33,435 bases of DNA from Alphaproteobacteria bacterium (lineage in GTDB: Bacteria; Pseudomonadota; Alphaproteobacteria; Micropepsales; Micropepsaceae). This document shows positions 33,335-33,435 of the stretch, in pieces. The translations under genes were made by a program, and so were the position numbers. The first letter of the stretch is position 1. Each line of letters starts with the position of its first letter. The notes under the pieces were generated by a model, which was given only the letters and a program-made list of their open reading frames with translations, ran no database searches and was not told the DNA's origin. The stretch covers positions 1 through 33,435 of the forward strand of contig CANHNJ010000020.1 of NCBI GenBank assembly GCA_947462105.1, given 5' to 3'.

Positions 33335-33435
33335 CTACCAGCGATAGGCGACGTTACCCGTTCCTTGGAGGATGGTCGTCCCAGAGCCGACCTGACTGTC
33401 TAGGCGAACGCCGAAGGACAGCCCCGTGGCTTTCT
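33335..33435 (-). CDS. C-terminal fragment of an unidentified protein
   Basis: On the minus strand the frame is open from the window edge for 32 codons to TAG at 33335-33337. The end reads SFGVRLDSQVGSGTTILQGT and then GNVAYRW. The alternating hydrophobic/polar pattern and the terminal aromatic Trp are like the last strands of an outer-membrane or surface beta protein. Too little is visible to name a family. Confidence 0.35.
   Translation of the reverse strand, partial: KATGLSFGVRLDSQVGSGTTILQGTGNVAYRW

Overview
The window is a high-GC alphaproteobacterial chromosome segment with a lower-GC integrated element at its right end. Three things point to Alphaproteobacteria: a DUF2585 (UPF0314) gene, a LexA box of the form GTTC-N7-GTTC, and the dense, often overlapping gene layout. 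I cannot name the genus. The coding style would fit a soil or freshwater lineage near Caulobacterales, Rhizomicrobium or Micropepsales, but that is inference.

Left part (1-9578). The window opens in the C-terminus of an enolase-superfamily enzyme, followed by a secreted DUF1684 protein. A TPR/O-GlcNAc-transferase-like glycosyltransferase and the malic enzyme MaeB lie on the minus strand. A tightly coupled plus-strand operon then encodes a short-type 6-phosphogluconate dehydrogenase, 6-phosphogluconolactonase and a ROK (polyphosphate-glucokinase-like) sugar kinase. This is most of an oxidative pentose phosphate branch without zwf. A DUF423 membrane protein and an alpha/beta hydrolase follow.

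Middle part (9579-20987). This stretch mixes intact genes with decaying ones. A Crp/Fnr-type regulator has lost its DNA-binding domain, and an SDR gene is broken by a frameshift/deletion and two stops. Intact genes encode a CAP-domain lipoprotein, a thiolase with a small membrane protein, a secreted TPR protein, a cyclic-nucleotide-binding patatin phospholipase, a Coa1-like protein, a MaoC/hydratase-2, a TPR methyltransferase, two small secreted proteins and a TetR regulator.

Metal region (20984-25424, minus strand). Five nearly contiguous genes form a probable copper-handling operon: DUF2585, DUF2946, a TonB-dependent receptor, a DUF1775-PCu(A)C fusion and a half-size GDT1/UPF0016 transporter. 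An NHL-propeller secreted protein is divergent from it.

Right part (26584-33435). tRNA-Gln(TTG) and tRNA-Pro(CGG) are followed directly by a tyrosine integrase and AT-richer accessory DNA, which indicates an element integrated at the tRNA-Pro 3' end. Its far boundary is outside the window. It carries a DUF1376 replication-type gene frameshifted at a T7 run and an SOS-controlled umuD-like/umuC pair. In that pair the UmuD-like protein lacks both catalytic residues while UmuC looks active. An exported HNH-motif lipoprotein, a DUF3833 lipoprotein, an IS3 remnant and a flavin amine oxidase whose last codons come from that remnant follow. Three ungapped copies of a 44-bp intergenic repeat occur in this element, and I saw no copy in the chromosomal part. 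The repeat family and the catalytically dead UmuD are the most unusual signals in the window.
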